Source: UBA11612 sp965228575 (GTDB taxonomy: Bacteria; Pseudomonadota; Alphaproteobacteria; Rhodospirillales; Rhodospirillaceae). From it: a stretch of 64,000 nucleotides of DNA. The notes beneath the pieces are model-generated. The model made no database searches. It was not told the origin of the DNA and worked only from the letters and a program-made list of their open reading frames with translations. Both the position numbers and the translations under genes were made by a program. Location: contig CBDDHW010000067.1 of assembly GCA_965228575.1 (NCBI GenBank), forward strand, positions 145,458 to 209,457, in the 5' to 3' direction. Of this stretch, positions 25,480 through 34,311 are shown one piece after another; position 1 is the stretch's first letter; every line of letters begins with the position of its first letter.

Positions 25480-27111
25480 ATGGAACTGACGATTGAACAA
25501 GCGTTAGAGCGGGGAGTCGCTTTTCATAGAGACGGCAAGCTTCAAGACGCTGAGCGCGTTTACCGGGATATATTACGATCCCAACCCACACATCCAGATG
25601 CCAACCATAACTTAGGTTTAATCGAGGTATCATTGAATCAACCACGAGCAGCGCTGCCTTTGTTAAAAGCTGCTCTCGACGCCAATCCCAACATTGAACA
25701 GTTTTGGCTTAGCTATATCGATGCGCTCATCAAAGACAGTCAGTTTGACGCTGCAACGCACGCCTTGAGGCAGAGTCAGGAAAGGGGGCTATCAGGACGA
25801 AAGTTTGATGCGCTGAGCCAGCACGTATCGTTGGCACTCGATGGCGCATTGCCATCTCACTCCCAGGTCAGTCGCCTTCTAGAACTTCACCAGGCCGGAC
25901 AACATGGTGAAGCCCAGGCATTGGCTAGATCGCTTGCAGAGCAATTTCCCAATCACCAAGTTAGCTGGAAAGTGCTAGGGGCGTCCCTTAGGCAAGCGGG
26001 CAAAACTTCAGAGTCCTTAGACGCCAACCAAAGGTCCGTGACATTGGATCCTCAAGATGCAGAGGCGCATTACAACTTGGGCGTTACACTCCAAGACCTA
26101 GGTCGATTGCAAGAGGCTGAAGCGAGTTATAAGCGGGCGTTGGCGTTGAATGCAGGGTTTGCGGAAGCTCACAACAATCTGGGAAACACGTTGAACCAAC
26201 TGGGTAAGCGAGACGACGCTATCGCGAGTTACAAACGCGCCATAGAACTTATGCCTGAGTATGCGGAAGCACACTACAATCTTGGGTATTTGTACTATTC
26301 GGCGAAAGACTATGAAAAGGCGCTAGAGCAGTTCAAATCAAGCGGCTTTGGCAAAAGCGAATATTATTTATTGAGGTGTTTGTTCGAGCAGGATGAACAA
26401 TCCCATTTTTACGATCACTTAGATTATCTGGTCAGTAAACGCGAGATTCATTCGATGATTGGCTCTCTTGGGTACCGGTCAATGCTGAGATACGGGGTGG
26501 AAAAACCGAACCTCTTTTGTCGAGAACCACTGAAATACGTCTACAAAAGAGATCTAAAAGATCAATATGATTTTGAAGAAATTTTCGTCAAAACAATCAA
26601 AACCGTTTTGGATGAGAAAAGACTCCTCGGTAGAAGCCAAGACCTATTGACCAACGGGCATCAAACGACTGGCAACTTGTTTCAGCTGGAACGCGACTTT
26701 ACCGAAGAAATCCAAAATATTATTCGTGCGGAGTTGGAAAAATATAGGATCACTTTTAAGGATAGTGAGGAAGGGCTGATAAAAAGTTGGCCTGCCGATT
26801 TTCGCCTTTTTGGTTGGCTCATCAGTATGAAAAGTGGTGGTGAGTTGAGGCCTCATATACATGAGCAAGGCTGGATCAGTGGCACCGTCTACATAAACGT
26901 TCCGCCCAAATCAAAACCTGATAGTGGCAACCTAGTTGTTTCTATCGGCGAAGATAAAGACGTTCGTGATGGGCGTGAAAACACAAAAAAAACGGTGGAT
27001 GTGGAGACCGGCAATTTGGTTTTGTTTCCCGCGTCGCTCATGCATCACACAATTCCCTTTGAATCAGACGAAGAGCGCATATGCATCGCATTTGATGTGG
27101 TACCCAATTAG
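25480..27111 (+). CDS. TPR protein with C-terminal 2OG-Fe(II) oxygenase
   Basis: A 543-aa fusion. Residues 1-300 form tetratricopeptide repeats (HPDANHNLGLIEVSLNQPRAALPLLKAALDANP and several AEAHYNLGVTLQDLGRLQEAEASYKRAL copies). The C-terminal 90 residues form a PF13759-like oxygenase: H459 and H461 in LRPHIHEQGW, the beta-strand WISGTVYINVP, H522 and H523 in LMHHTIP and R533 in EERICIAF. The iron triad assignment is inferred because the first motif is HxH rather than HxD. The TPR half probably recruits a protein partner. No signal is seen. It is followed by a convergent FkbM methyltransferase. Confidence 0.8.
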   Translation: MELTIEQALERGVAFHRDGKLQDAERVYRDILRSQPTHPDANHNLGLIEVSLNQPRAALPLLKAALDANPNIEQFWLSYIDALIKDSQFDAATHALRQSQERGLSGRKFDALSQHVSLALDGALPSHSQVSRLLELHQAGQHGEAQALARSLAEQFPNHQVSWKVLGASLRQAGKTSESLDANQRSVTLDPQDAEAHYNLGVTLQDLGRLQEAEASYKRALALNAGFAEAHNNLGNTLNQLGKRDDAIASYKRAIELMPEYAEAHYNLGYLYYSAKDYEKALEQFKSSGFGKSEYYLLRCLFEQDEQSHFYDHLDYLVSKREIHSMIGSLGYRSMLRYGVEKPNLFCREPLKYVYKRDLKDQYDFEEIFVKTIKTVLDEKRLLGRSQDLLTNGHQTTGNLFQLERDFTEEIQNIIRAELEKYRITFKDSEEGLIKSWPADFRLFGWLISMKSGGELRPHIHEQGWISGTVYINVPPKSKPDSGNLVVSIGEDKDVRDGRENTKKTVDVETGNLVLFPASLMHHTIPFESDEERICIAFDVVPN

Positions 27112-27154
27112 TGTGGGATTCCGCCAAAACTGGGCGTTACCTCAAACTGAGCGT

Positions 27155-27853
27155 TTAACGTCCCAAAACAATGCTTCCGCTGACAAAGTCTAATATGGAG
27201 TACCCTACGTCGCGAAGAAACGTTACCGATTCGGGCTCGGGTCCGCTGTTAAAGTTAATATTCTTGCACTCCATCATGATGAAGGCCGGTGCCCACAAAC
27301 TCCAGTCATTGGATTTTAAGACACCCATTTCAGATGATTCGACGTCAATCGAAAAGAAATCTATCTGTGTTCCTGGTTTAAAATGTCTTGCAAGAATCTC
27401 AGATAGCTTGGTCGTATTAATTTTACCGCTCAACTTGAAATTTGAGTCTGGTGGATCTGGTGTAAACGCGATGCAGGGCATTCCGTCATTGTAGGAGTGG
27501 TTGAAAACATACGCTTCTTTCTCCTGATCACTGACCGCTGCATGAACAAAAATATCTTCTGGACGCGCAGACGCCCACAATGGCTCATGTTTGTTGTTCA
27601 TGTCGACGCCTACACCACGCCAACCGAGGCAATAGAAGAGGTATGTATTTGAAACTTGAACAGGCATGGCGCAACCAATATCGACGTAAATGCCCGGTTG
27701 GTTGTTGCGAATGCGCCTTTTGAAATGGTGCGCAAGAACAACGTCCTCTCCCGCCATAGAAAAAGATAGCTGTGCCATGGGAAGCGCATCGAGGCGGACG
27801 TTGCTGCGTCCCGACCAGTGACGCATCGTGGCAATTTTTGAAAGAGGATCCAT
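27155..27853 (-). CDS. FkbM-family methyltransferase
   Basis: SAM-dependent methyltransferase of 232 aa. The FkbM hallmark YVDIGCAMPVQVSNTYLFYCLGWRGVGVDMN provides motif I and the acidic loop, and a second conserved block reads QIDFFSIDVESSEMGVLKS. FkbM proteins methylate hydroxyl groups of sugars or polyketides. Beside the surface-carbohydrate gene and a carbamoyltransferase remnant, the natural guess is a role on a cell-surface glycan, but no operon proves it. The gene converges on the TPR-oxygenase gene with a 43-bp gap. Confidence 0.8.
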   Translation of the reverse strand: MDPLSKIATMRHWSGRSNVRLDALPMAQLSFSMAGEDVVLAHHFKRRIRNNQPGIYVDIGCAMPVQVSNTYLFYCLGWRGVGVDMNNKHEPLWASARPEDIFVHAAVSDQEKEAYVFNHSYNDGMPCIAFTPDPPDSNFKLSGKINTTKLSEILARHFKPGTQIDFFSIDVESSEMGVLKSNDWSLWAPAFIMMECKNINFNSGPEPESVTFLRDVGYSILDFVSGSIVLGR

Positions 27854-28184
27854 GATGTCTGTTTGAAAAGCACTGTTGTCGACGCTTACGTGCTCTGCTG
27901 ATAAAGGCGTCTGTGTATGAGATTGTAAATCTTAACCTTAGTATGAAGACTTCTCAAGTGACCCACTACCATGCCAATTAAGAAGGGGGCACAAACGTCG
28001 CGTTTGACGTGGTCCAATTTAGCATTGATATTAGTGGAAGTCCTCGTTTCCTCTTTGGGACAACTGCTGTTGATTTCACGTTTTACTCTTATACAGGGTT
28101 ACTCAATATTTGATCTGCTGCGTAGCAGCCGTATACATCATGGCGATATATCGGAGCGGAGACAGGGGGCTGTTGCACAATCCA
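27854..28184. other. Intergenic region between divergent genes
   Basis: This 331-bp gap lies between the FkbM gene start (minus) and the patatin gene start (plus). A 73-codon frame at 27,971-28,192 exists but lacks a ribosome-binding site and overlaps the patatin start, so I do not call it. No repeats, tRNA or terminator are visible. Confidence 0.4.
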
Positions 28185-29078
28185 ATGAATAATCATGATA
28201 AAAAGACTCTGTCCCTTGTGCTCGGGAGCGGTGGTGCAAGAGGTCTCGCTCACATTGGCGTAATCCGTGTGTTGGAGGAAGAAGGGTTCGAAATTTGCTC
28301 GGTATCAGGGTGTTCAATTGGCGCCCTGATCGGTGGAATTTTCGCGGCGGGGAAGCTGGGCGAGTTCGAAAATTGGGTGCGTACCTTAACCAAACTTGAT
28401 GTCATTAAGCTCCTAGATATTTCTTGGACAAGGGAAGGCCTTATTAGAGGCAATAAGTTTTTTAAGTCGCTTGAGGACCTCATAGGCGATCAAGATATTG
28501 AGTCGCTGCCAATAAGATTTACGGCAGTTGCGGTGGATATAGTTAATCAGAAAGAAGTGTGGATTTCTAAGGGACCGTTATTTCAAGCTATTCGAGCGTC
28601 AATTTCACTTCCGATGTTCTTTACGCCGGCGAAATACGGGGATTCCTATTTGGTGGATGGAAGCGTACTTAATCCAATTCCCATTGCTCCCACACTGAGT
28701 GAAGGAATGAAGGATATCGTTGCCGTAAATCTTGCCGGCGAGTTTGATCGGAATTTGGAAGGTACTCAAAATTCCGCTGACAGAATATTTTCTTCCCTTG
28801 AGGGAGTTTCTATTTTGAACAAGTTAAAAATGAAATTGGGTCTGGATAAGATAAAAAGAAGTGAAAAGCGTTACGGGATGCACGAGGTTGCTAACCTTGC
28901 GTACGATTCGATGCAAGGTGCCATCTCCAGGCACAAGCTATCAGCATATCCACCGGACAAAAAAATAGACATTCCTCGAAATGCAGCGGGGCTCATGGAT
29001 TTTTATCGTGCCGACGAATTGATCGAGCTGGGTCGCCAAAAGACCATACAGCATTTGGATTCTTTAAAAGCTCTATAG
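28185..29078 (+). CDS. Patatin-like phospholipase (RssA type)
   Basis: Predicted serine lipase/phospholipase of 297 aa. The oxyanion loop GSGGARGLAHIG is at residues 14-25, the nucleophile elbow GCSIG places the serine at 44, and the catalytic aspartate is D158 in LVDGS, forming the patatin Ser-Asp dyad. The rest (SISLPMFFTPAKYGDSYLVDGSVLNPIP) fits the RssA branch. ATG at 28185 is preferred since the family begins close to LVLGSGGARG; an upstream start at 28110 adds an unrelated lead. It ends 12 bp before the hairpin that carries the casposon insertion. Confidence 0.85.
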   Translation: MNNHDKKTLSLVLGSGGARGLAHIGVIRVLEEEGFEICSVSGCSIGALIGGIFAAGKLGEFENWVRTLTKLDVIKLLDISWTREGLIRGNKFFKSLEDLIGDQDIESLPIRFTAVAVDIVNQKEVWISKGPLFQAIRASISLPMFFTPAKYGDSYLVDGSVLNPIPIAPTLSEGMKDIVAVNLAGEFDRNLEGTQNSADRIFSSLEGVSILNKLKMKLGLDKIKRSEKRYGMHEVANLAYDSMQGAISRHKLSAYPPDKKIDIPRNAAGLMDFYRADELIELGRQKTIQHLDSLKAL

Positions 29079-29090
29079 AGTAAAACAAAA

Positions 29091-29115
29091 CCCCCGCACT
29101 GAATGGGTGCGGGGG
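29091..29115. repeat. Left direct repeat (TSD), hairpin terminator
   Basis: A 25-bp sequence with stem CCCCCGCAC/GTGCGGGGG and loop TGAATGG. An identical copy in the same orientation lies at 38966-38990. Together they are the target-site duplication of the element between them. The left copy keeps an A-rich upstream flank (AAAACAAAA) and would end transcripts arriving from the right; the shared following T makes the duplication 25 or 26 bp. Confidence 0.9.
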
Positions 29116-29130
29116 TATAGTTATCTCCAC
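29116..29130. repeat. Casposon left terminal inverted repeat
   Basis: TATAGTTATCTCCAC, the exact reverse complement of 38951-38965. It abuts the left direct repeat without a gap. Beyond these 15 bp the two ends diverge, sharing only an A-rich subterminal tract. Confidence 0.92.
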
Positions 29131-29182
29131 GGAAAAATAAACAGGCGACTATACTGCCGATTTTACCCACTATTATTAGTGA

Positions 29183-31024
29183 TCAGCTTGCTGCTGCGGG
29201 CTGCTCTTTTGCCATACTTAACGCTTTCCCAATGCCAGATGAAACGCTCCGCTCTAAACGATAGCGGCTTAACGGTTTCATTTTTGCCGTTTCGGCTAGT
29301 AGCCGGTTTTGAAACTCCTCCAACCACGGTACCTCGTCAGCTAAATCATTTTTCAAAACGTTGTTTTCATACCGAGAGTTTAGTGCCCTCAACACTGTAA
29401 TTTGGTCTCGAGGATGTAGGGCTAGAAATTGATTTAGAAATTTTTCTGGGTGTATCGCAGCCAGTACGGGTACTCGATAATATTTGCCATCTTCGTTTTC
29501 TGTCCAGTTTATGCGCCTAGAAAACAGCTCTGAATTGTCTCTCATTTCTTCTAGCAACTTCGCCCCAAGCCTTGGGTAACTGTTTTTTTCAACCACCAAT
29601 CTTGCCGCCTTAAGATACTCAAAAAGTTCGCGGTATTCAGCGGTGTCAGTCTGCTGAATTCCTAATCCGCCGAAGCCACTGAAATGAAATTCTTCAGAAG
29701 CGTTGGGGCGCAGGGGCTCCAATGAATCGGATTTAACCATGTCATCAACGTAGCTTTTACCTTCGCTTACGATCTCGGCGTTAGTCTTCTTCAATACACC
29801 GATCTTCGAGAGCCATATGCGAAGCCCAAATACATGAAGTATTTCTCCGGTTACCTTGAACTCCCTTGATGCAAACTGCCTCTCCATGACGGCGAGACTT
29901 TTTTCCAACTCCTCTTCGGTCCGTTCGAAGCTGTGCCAGACTGCCCTCCAAGCCGATTCTGCTAGTGCGTCAGAAAAGAAACCACTGCTCTCTAGGCCTG
30001 AGCGAATGCTTCGAGGGTTGATTAAACCTTTGACGAGAATTTCCACTAAAGTCTCATCGGTTATTATTGTGCTTCCAATGTTTACGAATTTGTACCTTTC
30101 CGCCATCGCGGAAAGTGGGCTGAGAGGTTCATCTTTCTTGCGACTCATCTCCTCCAGCACCAGCTTTTGTTGACGAGATAGCAATTCAGACTCGCCAATT
30201 CGACCCGCTCTAAATTCGAATACAAATGAAAAAAACACCTGCATAGCAACGCGCATGGCATCATTGTTACCCAGGTGCTTTTCACTGAGCGCTTCTACGA
30301 ACCGTTCAAATTCCCACATCGCTTGTTGTAGGATGCGAAGATTATTAAGCTCTGACTGGCCATATATTTCTGAGATTACTTCAGCATTCTCCTCAATCAA
30401 TTTGCGAGCAGAATTACTTGAGATATTCGTCTTAAAATAGGCGAAAGCTTGGTCGAATGTGGATAGAACCTCTAGCGTTTTTCCAATTAGCTTCTCGCGA
30501 ACGCGAGTGTATGTATCTTTATCCAATATCTCCTTCTGGTTGGCTAATATGATAACTTTACAACCATCATGTTCCACGAGCTCATTTATGTAACCCAACA
30601 CCTTATTAATGGGTGCATCACAACGCTCAAGGTCGTCGAATACATAGAGTTTGTCAGATGATTTCGTTAAAAACTCTTCCATACTTGTACCGGTATCAGC
30701 ACCATAGAATTTAAGAACAGACTTAGCCACACGCCCAGCGACCTTTGTGACTTTCCACCCAAGTGCTGGATAAAGTGCTTGGAATAGCGCTGAGTCGAGC
30801 TCGTCAATCTCAGATATTCCGTAGAGGCTGACGTATGCAAAAGATTTTTCATCCTCGCAATTCTCTTGAAGAATGGACTTTATTAGGAATGTTTTTCCGA
30901 TCCCCCAAGCGCCATTCAAAAGCACCGCGTAATACGGGCGATGTTTCAGGTTTATGTAGTGCGAAATAAATTCGCGAATGTGTTTGTTTTTATCTTCGGC
31001 ACGTAGATCTTTTGCTTGAGGCAT
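29183..31024 (-). CDS. KAP-family P-loop NTPase (casposon cargo)
   Basis: A 613-aa P-loop NTPase. The Walker A motif GAWGIGKT is at residues 38-45 and the Walker B VFDDLER at 128-134, with the pattern of the KAP family (PifA, Kidins220). KAP domains commonly carry membrane helices inserted between the Walker motifs; I see none here, so it is probably soluble. The C-terminal 350 residues are unrecognised and helical. ATG at 31024 is preferred: AAGGACGAG precedes it, while the upstream in-frame start at 31123 would run into cas1. It follows cas1 by 47 bp and is probably co-transcribed. PifA excludes phage T7, so a defence role is possible but inferred. Confidence 0.85.
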   Translation of the reverse strand: MPQAKDLRAEDKNKHIREFISHYINLKHRPYYAVLLNGAWGIGKTFLIKSILQENCEDEKSFAYVSLYGISEIDELDSALFQALYPALGWKVTKVAGRVAKSVLKFYGADTGTSMEEFLTKSSDKLYVFDDLERCDAPINKVLGYINELVEHDGCKVIILANQKEILDKDTYTRVREKLIGKTLEVLSTFDQAFAYFKTNISSNSARKLIEENAEVISEIYGQSELNNLRILQQAMWEFERFVEALSEKHLGNNDAMRVAMQVFFSFVFEFRAGRIGESELLSRQQKLVLEEMSRKKDEPLSPLSAMAERYKFVNIGSTIITDETLVEILVKGLINPRSIRSGLESSGFFSDALAESAWRAVWHSFERTEEELEKSLAVMERQFASREFKVTGEILHVFGLRIWLSKIGVLKKTNAEIVSEGKSYVDDMVKSDSLEPLRPNASEEFHFSGFGGLGIQQTDTAEYRELFEYLKAARLVVEKNSYPRLGAKLLEEMRDNSELFSRRINWTENEDGKYYRVPVLAAIHPEKFLNQFLALHPRDQITVLRALNSRYENNVLKNDLADEVPWLEEFQNRLLAETAKMKPLSRYRLERSVSSGIGKALSMAKEQPAAAS

Positions 31025-31071
31025 CTCGTCCTTGTCCACTCTTCTAGCGAAAATGCACCTAGGCCAAAAAC

Positions 31072-32172
31072 TCATTTGGTGGCATTCACAAGTGATCTGC
31101 AGAGTTCCGGATTCACCCTGCACACCCCGTTGGGCTGCAGCATGAAATCCGCCCCTGAAAACGTATGTTCTTTAATGAGCTTAATAATAGTACGATCCGT
31201 CACGGGTCTAATTGGTTCCATGAGATCAAAAACGAATGCGTGTCGCTGCGGTTTGATTGCGTCTCCGTGAGCAATGCCGATGGATGGATCGTATCCGTCT
31301 GCGATGGCTTGAATACGAACAGTGCTTTCGAGAACACCATACGCATAGTTTAGCATCGCGTTGATGGGATGCGTAGCGTACATGTTTCTGATGCGTGTTC
31401 TTGTATTGAGGGATGAGCGAGAGAAGTAGCGTTTCCATTCACTTTGAATTGGATAGCGTTTTCCCGCCTTCCATTTTATGTCTAGGTCTCGCCAGGCGTA
31501 AAAGTAACCCTGAGCTACGCGACCTTCGTAGTCGTAGAGCTTTGCAACTGCGTCTGGTGGATTGGTGGAGAGAACGCCTAAAGCTGCTTGAGCCGTTTCG
31601 ATGGCTTTATCCGTTGACGCGGACGGCTTCATTAGGTGTTCGAGGTTGTAGAGCGTCTCTTTAATCTTCCCTTCGATAAGCGGCAGCGTGAATTCCAGCC
31701 GCTTTTGTTCATTGGCTCTCGTGGCAATCTGCCAAGTGACTTTCTGCCGGTCGGCTGAATACCCATTGTTTCCCGTTAGGGTGATGATCCTGCCGTCATA
31801 GCCAAGGCGGATGAGATCAATGTTCTGCTCAGCAAGCCAGTCGAGAGCGTCTAGGGAGATGTTTCCAGAGCCATCGACAATGACGATCCTGGGCGGCAGA
31901 TCGAGACCACCTTTAAAGAAGCGATATTCCCGCCGCTCTGCTGGGAAGTGGGTATGGCCGTCACGGATCAGAAGAGAGCCGCCGTCCACCTGCATGGACA
32001 GGCCATGCCCTACCAGGACCAGGGGACTTGATTCCCGTTCCCGGCGCTTCCTCTTAGGGGTTCCGGCCTCAAGAGCTCTCAGCCAATAGCCGCACCGCTC
32101 GGCCCATTCATGGGTTTCGGCTGAAGGCTCAATATTTTGGGCTTTTACTGGCAAATCAACCTCTGACACCAA
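31072..32172 (-). CDS. cas1: Cas1 homologue (casposase)
   Basis: 366-aa Cas1-family integrase, expected to cut and join the element ends. The N-terminal beta domain starts near residue 53 (GHGLSMQVDGGSLLIRDG, then RIVIVDGSGNISLDALDWLAEQNIDLIRL). The helical catalytic domain has the conserved metal ligands: E216 in YEGRVAQ, H302 in GIAHGD and D316 in FVFDLMEPIRP. All three match the Cas1 triad, so it should be active. Residues 1-50 extend beyond CRISPR Cas1 and hold a basic patch KRKRRER. GTG at 32172 is the assigned start; no clear ribosome-binding site is seen, so it could begin further in. The neighbours are the KAP gene downstream and an HTH gene upstream. Confidence 0.95.
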   Translation of the reverse strand: MVSEVDLPVKAQNIEPSAETHEWAERCGYWLRALEAGTPKRKRRERESSPLVLVGHGLSMQVDGGSLLIRDGHTHFPAERREYRFFKGGLDLPPRIVIVDGSGNISLDALDWLAEQNIDLIRLGYDGRIITLTGNNGYSADRQKVTWQIATRANEQKRLEFTLPLIEGKIKETLYNLEHLMKPSASTDKAIETAQAALGVLSTNPPDAVAKLYDYEGRVAQGYFYAWRDLDIKWKAGKRYPIQSEWKRYFSRSSLNTRTRIRNMYATHPINAMLNYAYGVLESTVRIQAIADGYDPSIGIAHGDAIKPQRHAFVFDLMEPIRPVTDRTIIKLIKEHTFSGADFMLQPNGVCRVNPELCRSLVNATK

Positions 32173-32252
32173 GTTGGCATTGATGCAAAGATTCTACCCC
32201 AAGATGAGTGCTGGGGGACGGGGCAAAAAAGGGTTATCCACAGGAAATTTAG

Positions 32253-33233
32253 TTATTCACCCCAAATATTGGCCATCTGGATTTTCAGAAATTCTTTTTT
32301 ATCTTCCGAGAACTCAATTTGATCTTCGCCCAGTCGAACAAAATCATTTTCAGAAATTTCATCACAAAAATTAAATAGCAATTGTGCTGTTTCCTCGAAT
32401 GGCTCCTCAATTTCGTGTTCTTGGAATTTAAGGTGACAAATAAATGTAAATGGAGCCAAAAAATTGGTCATGGCTGCGGAAATAATTGCCAATTGGTATT
32501 TTGATAGTTCGGGCTGTGTAACCTCTGCAAAGCGATAAATCGTTTTTCGAATAATATTGAGAAAATTATTGGCCTGAATTAAATGCAATTTCGACGCATT
32601 GGAGATAATTTCACTGAAATTATTTAAAGGAAGAATTTTTTGAAAAAGAGATTTTGCGAACTTCGTTGATTCTTCGATTTTATTAAATAAGTCCGCAGAA
32701 TTATCGTGATTAATCGCGCTATCAATTACACCTGAAATAAATTCATCATCAATTTCGTATTTTTCGTTATAGGTTGAATTTAATAATTCGACGGCGAACT
32801 CTTTCACGAGCTCGCTTTGGGGCGTTCGCTTCGCCGTTAACCTTCGAAGTATCTGCTTTGCCCAGGAATTAAATAACCCGTATTCCCCTTTTGGGTGTTT
32901 CTCCGAGAGCTTTTTATTCTTATGTCGCCTCCATTCGATGTTTTTTAGCCATTGTTTTCTCGCTTTTTCGACGGGCACTTCGAAACCAGCTAGCCATAGA
33001 TTTAATAGAGCCGCCTCCGCTCTAGAGTATCTCTTTAGATAAAAATGAAGTGCGAATGCTTGAGGTAGAATTTCCTCAATATCCCACGCCTGTATGGTCC
33101 CTTTTGCCCTTCCGAGACCACGCGTTTTAAGTGGGGGTAGTAGATGCTTCTGCCTCCAATCCGTCAGGGTCCGCTCTGAGACTGAAACCCCACCGTCATT
33201 GAGAGCAATCACAAGGTCTTTCGGTGTGATCAT
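32253..33233 (-). CDS. MerR-like HTH protein, AT-rich (casposon)
   Basis: 326 aa. The N-terminal 60 residues resemble a MerR-type winged HTH (VSERTLTDWRQKHLLPP, then GRAKGTIQAWDIEEILPQAF). The rest is helical and unrecognised, with no membrane segments. The coding sequence is strikingly AT-rich compared with other window genes: one hand-counted line (32,581-32,640) has 16 G+C of 60. It lies upstream of cas1 on the same strand, with 80 bp between, and its start faces the right-arm genes across the shared intergenic region. It is a candidate regulator of transposition genes; that role is inferred. Confidence 0.7.
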   Translation of the reverse strand: MITPKDLVIALNDGGVSVSERTLTDWRQKHLLPPLKTRGLGRAKGTIQAWDIEEILPQAFALHFYLKRYSRAEAALLNLWLAGFEVPVEKARKQWLKNIEWRRHKNKKLSEKHPKGEYGLFNSWAKQILRRLTAKRTPQSELVKEFAVELLNSTYNEKYEIDDEFISGVIDSAINHDNSADLFNKIEESTKFAKSLFQKILPLNNFSEIISNASKLHLIQANNFLNIIRKTIYRFAEVTQPELSKYQLAIISAAMTNFLAPFTFICHLKFQEHEIEEPFEETAQLLFNFCDEISENDFVRLGEDQIEFSEDKKEFLKIQMANIWGE

Positions 33234-33342
33234 CGGGGGACTTTACAACTTACATTAAACTCAAAAAACCATCCGAGCCGGTTTGTTATCTCTTTTGAAA
33301 GCCGGGCGAATTGACGCGCTCGAATTCAAAGGGATAACTCGG

Positions 33343-33921
33343 ATGTCTCGCAAACGCGATTACAAAGCAGAGTACAGACGGCGGATAGAGCGCGGCCATA
33401 AGCGTGGCCTCAGTCGATCCCAGGCTAGAGGCCATCCAAAGGCCAACGAAAAAGCAGTTAAGACCGGAAGCAAGAAAGTTGATGCCGACCCGAGGCTCGA
33501 AAAAGCTGTCAAACGGCTTCGAGCTGGAGAAAGCCAAGCTGCGGCGGCCAAGGCCGAGGGCATTTCAGCGGACCGGCTGAGGCGGTTCACATACACAAAC
33601 GAAATTGCCAAGCGAGTTGGCGGCAAGTGGATTATGACCGATGAGCGGCCTCGCCGTGTGCCGACGCTCACCAATGGCAATGTCAAAAACCTAACCGTTC
33701 CGAACTTCGCTGAGGCTAGCAAAGCCGGTGCGTTTTGGAATGCAGCCGGTCAGTTCGTTCGCACGAATGAAAAAGAACTTTTGCTGCCCTTTATGAATGA
33801 CGGTGTGACCGACCTAAAGGGCCGTTTTCACCCCTTTGAGACGGATGGCAACGAACTCCATCGCATAGCAAATATGGACGTTCCGCCCTTCCACGAAATC
33901 TACGAAATCATCTCGGACTGA
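33343..33921 (+). CDS. Basic HTH-like hypothetical protein (casposon)
   Basis: 192 aa. The N-terminus is strongly basic (MSRKRDYKAEYRRRIERGHKRGLSRSQARGH). A central HTH-like segment follows (AVKRLRAGESQAAAAKAEGISADRLRRFTYTNEI), which looks like a resolvase- or homeodomain-like DNA-binding unit. The last 60 residues are unrecognised. I chose the ATG at 33343, with GGGATAACTCGG upstream, over an in-frame start at 33283. It ends three bases before the HNH gene, so the right-arm genes are tightly packed. Function unknown; a DNA-binding accessory of the element is a reasonable guess. Confidence 0.65.
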   Translation: MSRKRDYKAEYRRRIERGHKRGLSRSQARGHPKANEKAVKTGSKKVDADPRLEKAVKRLRAGESQAAAAKAEGISADRLRRFTYTNEIAKRVGGKWIMTDERPRRVPTLTNGNVKNLTVPNFAEASKAGAFWNAAGQFVRTNEKELLLPFMNDGVTDLKGRFHPFETDGNELHRIANMDVPPFHEIYEIISD

Positions 33922-33924
33922 GCC

Positions 33925-34311
33925 ATGGCCGTCCGATCATCCGATTACAACGCGCGAAAGCAAAAAGCGCTGCAACGGTTCGGCACACGTAACCCGAGAT
34001 GTGTCGTGTGCGGCGAAGAAGATTGGATAGTGCTTGAGTTGCATCACGTTGCGGGCCGTAAGTTCAACGACGAAATGGTGATCCTTTGCGCCAACTGTCA
34101 CCGCAAAGCGAGCGACCTGCAAAAAGACCACCCCCTAATTCACGACGATCCACCGAATCCAGCGGAATGCCGAGGACGCCTTCTCCTCGGTTTAGCGGAC
34201 CTAAACACGCTGCTGAGCGAGTGCCTCAATCGTGAAGGCCGCGACCTTATTCAAGAAGGCCAAACCCATTTTGAGAAGGAGAAAGATAATGACACGTCCA
34301 TCACCAACTGA
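33925..34311 (+). CDS. HNH endonuclease (casposon)
   Basis: 128-aa HNH-type protein. Zinc ligands C26 and C29 (CVVCGEE), the catalytic histidine pair H40-H41 (LELHHVAGRKFND) and C55/C58-H59 (CANCHRKASD) follow the HNH fold order. A short C-terminal tail is unrecognised. HNH nucleases are a recurrent component of casposons and may nick or process element DNA. Its 3' end overlaps the start of the polymerase gene by 23 bp and it sits three bases after the HTH gene, suggesting a coupled operon. Confidence 0.85.
   Translation: MAVRSSDYNARKQKALQRFGTRNPRCVVCGEEDWIVLELHHVAGRKFNDEMVILCANCHRKASDLQKDHPLIHDDPPNPAECRGRLLLGLADLNTLLSECLNREGRDLIQEGQTHFEKEKDNDTSITN

Noticed and set aside
27971..28192. A 73-codon frame upstream of the patatin gene
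   Set aside because: It has no ribosome-binding site, no recognisable protein features and it overlaps the patatin start.
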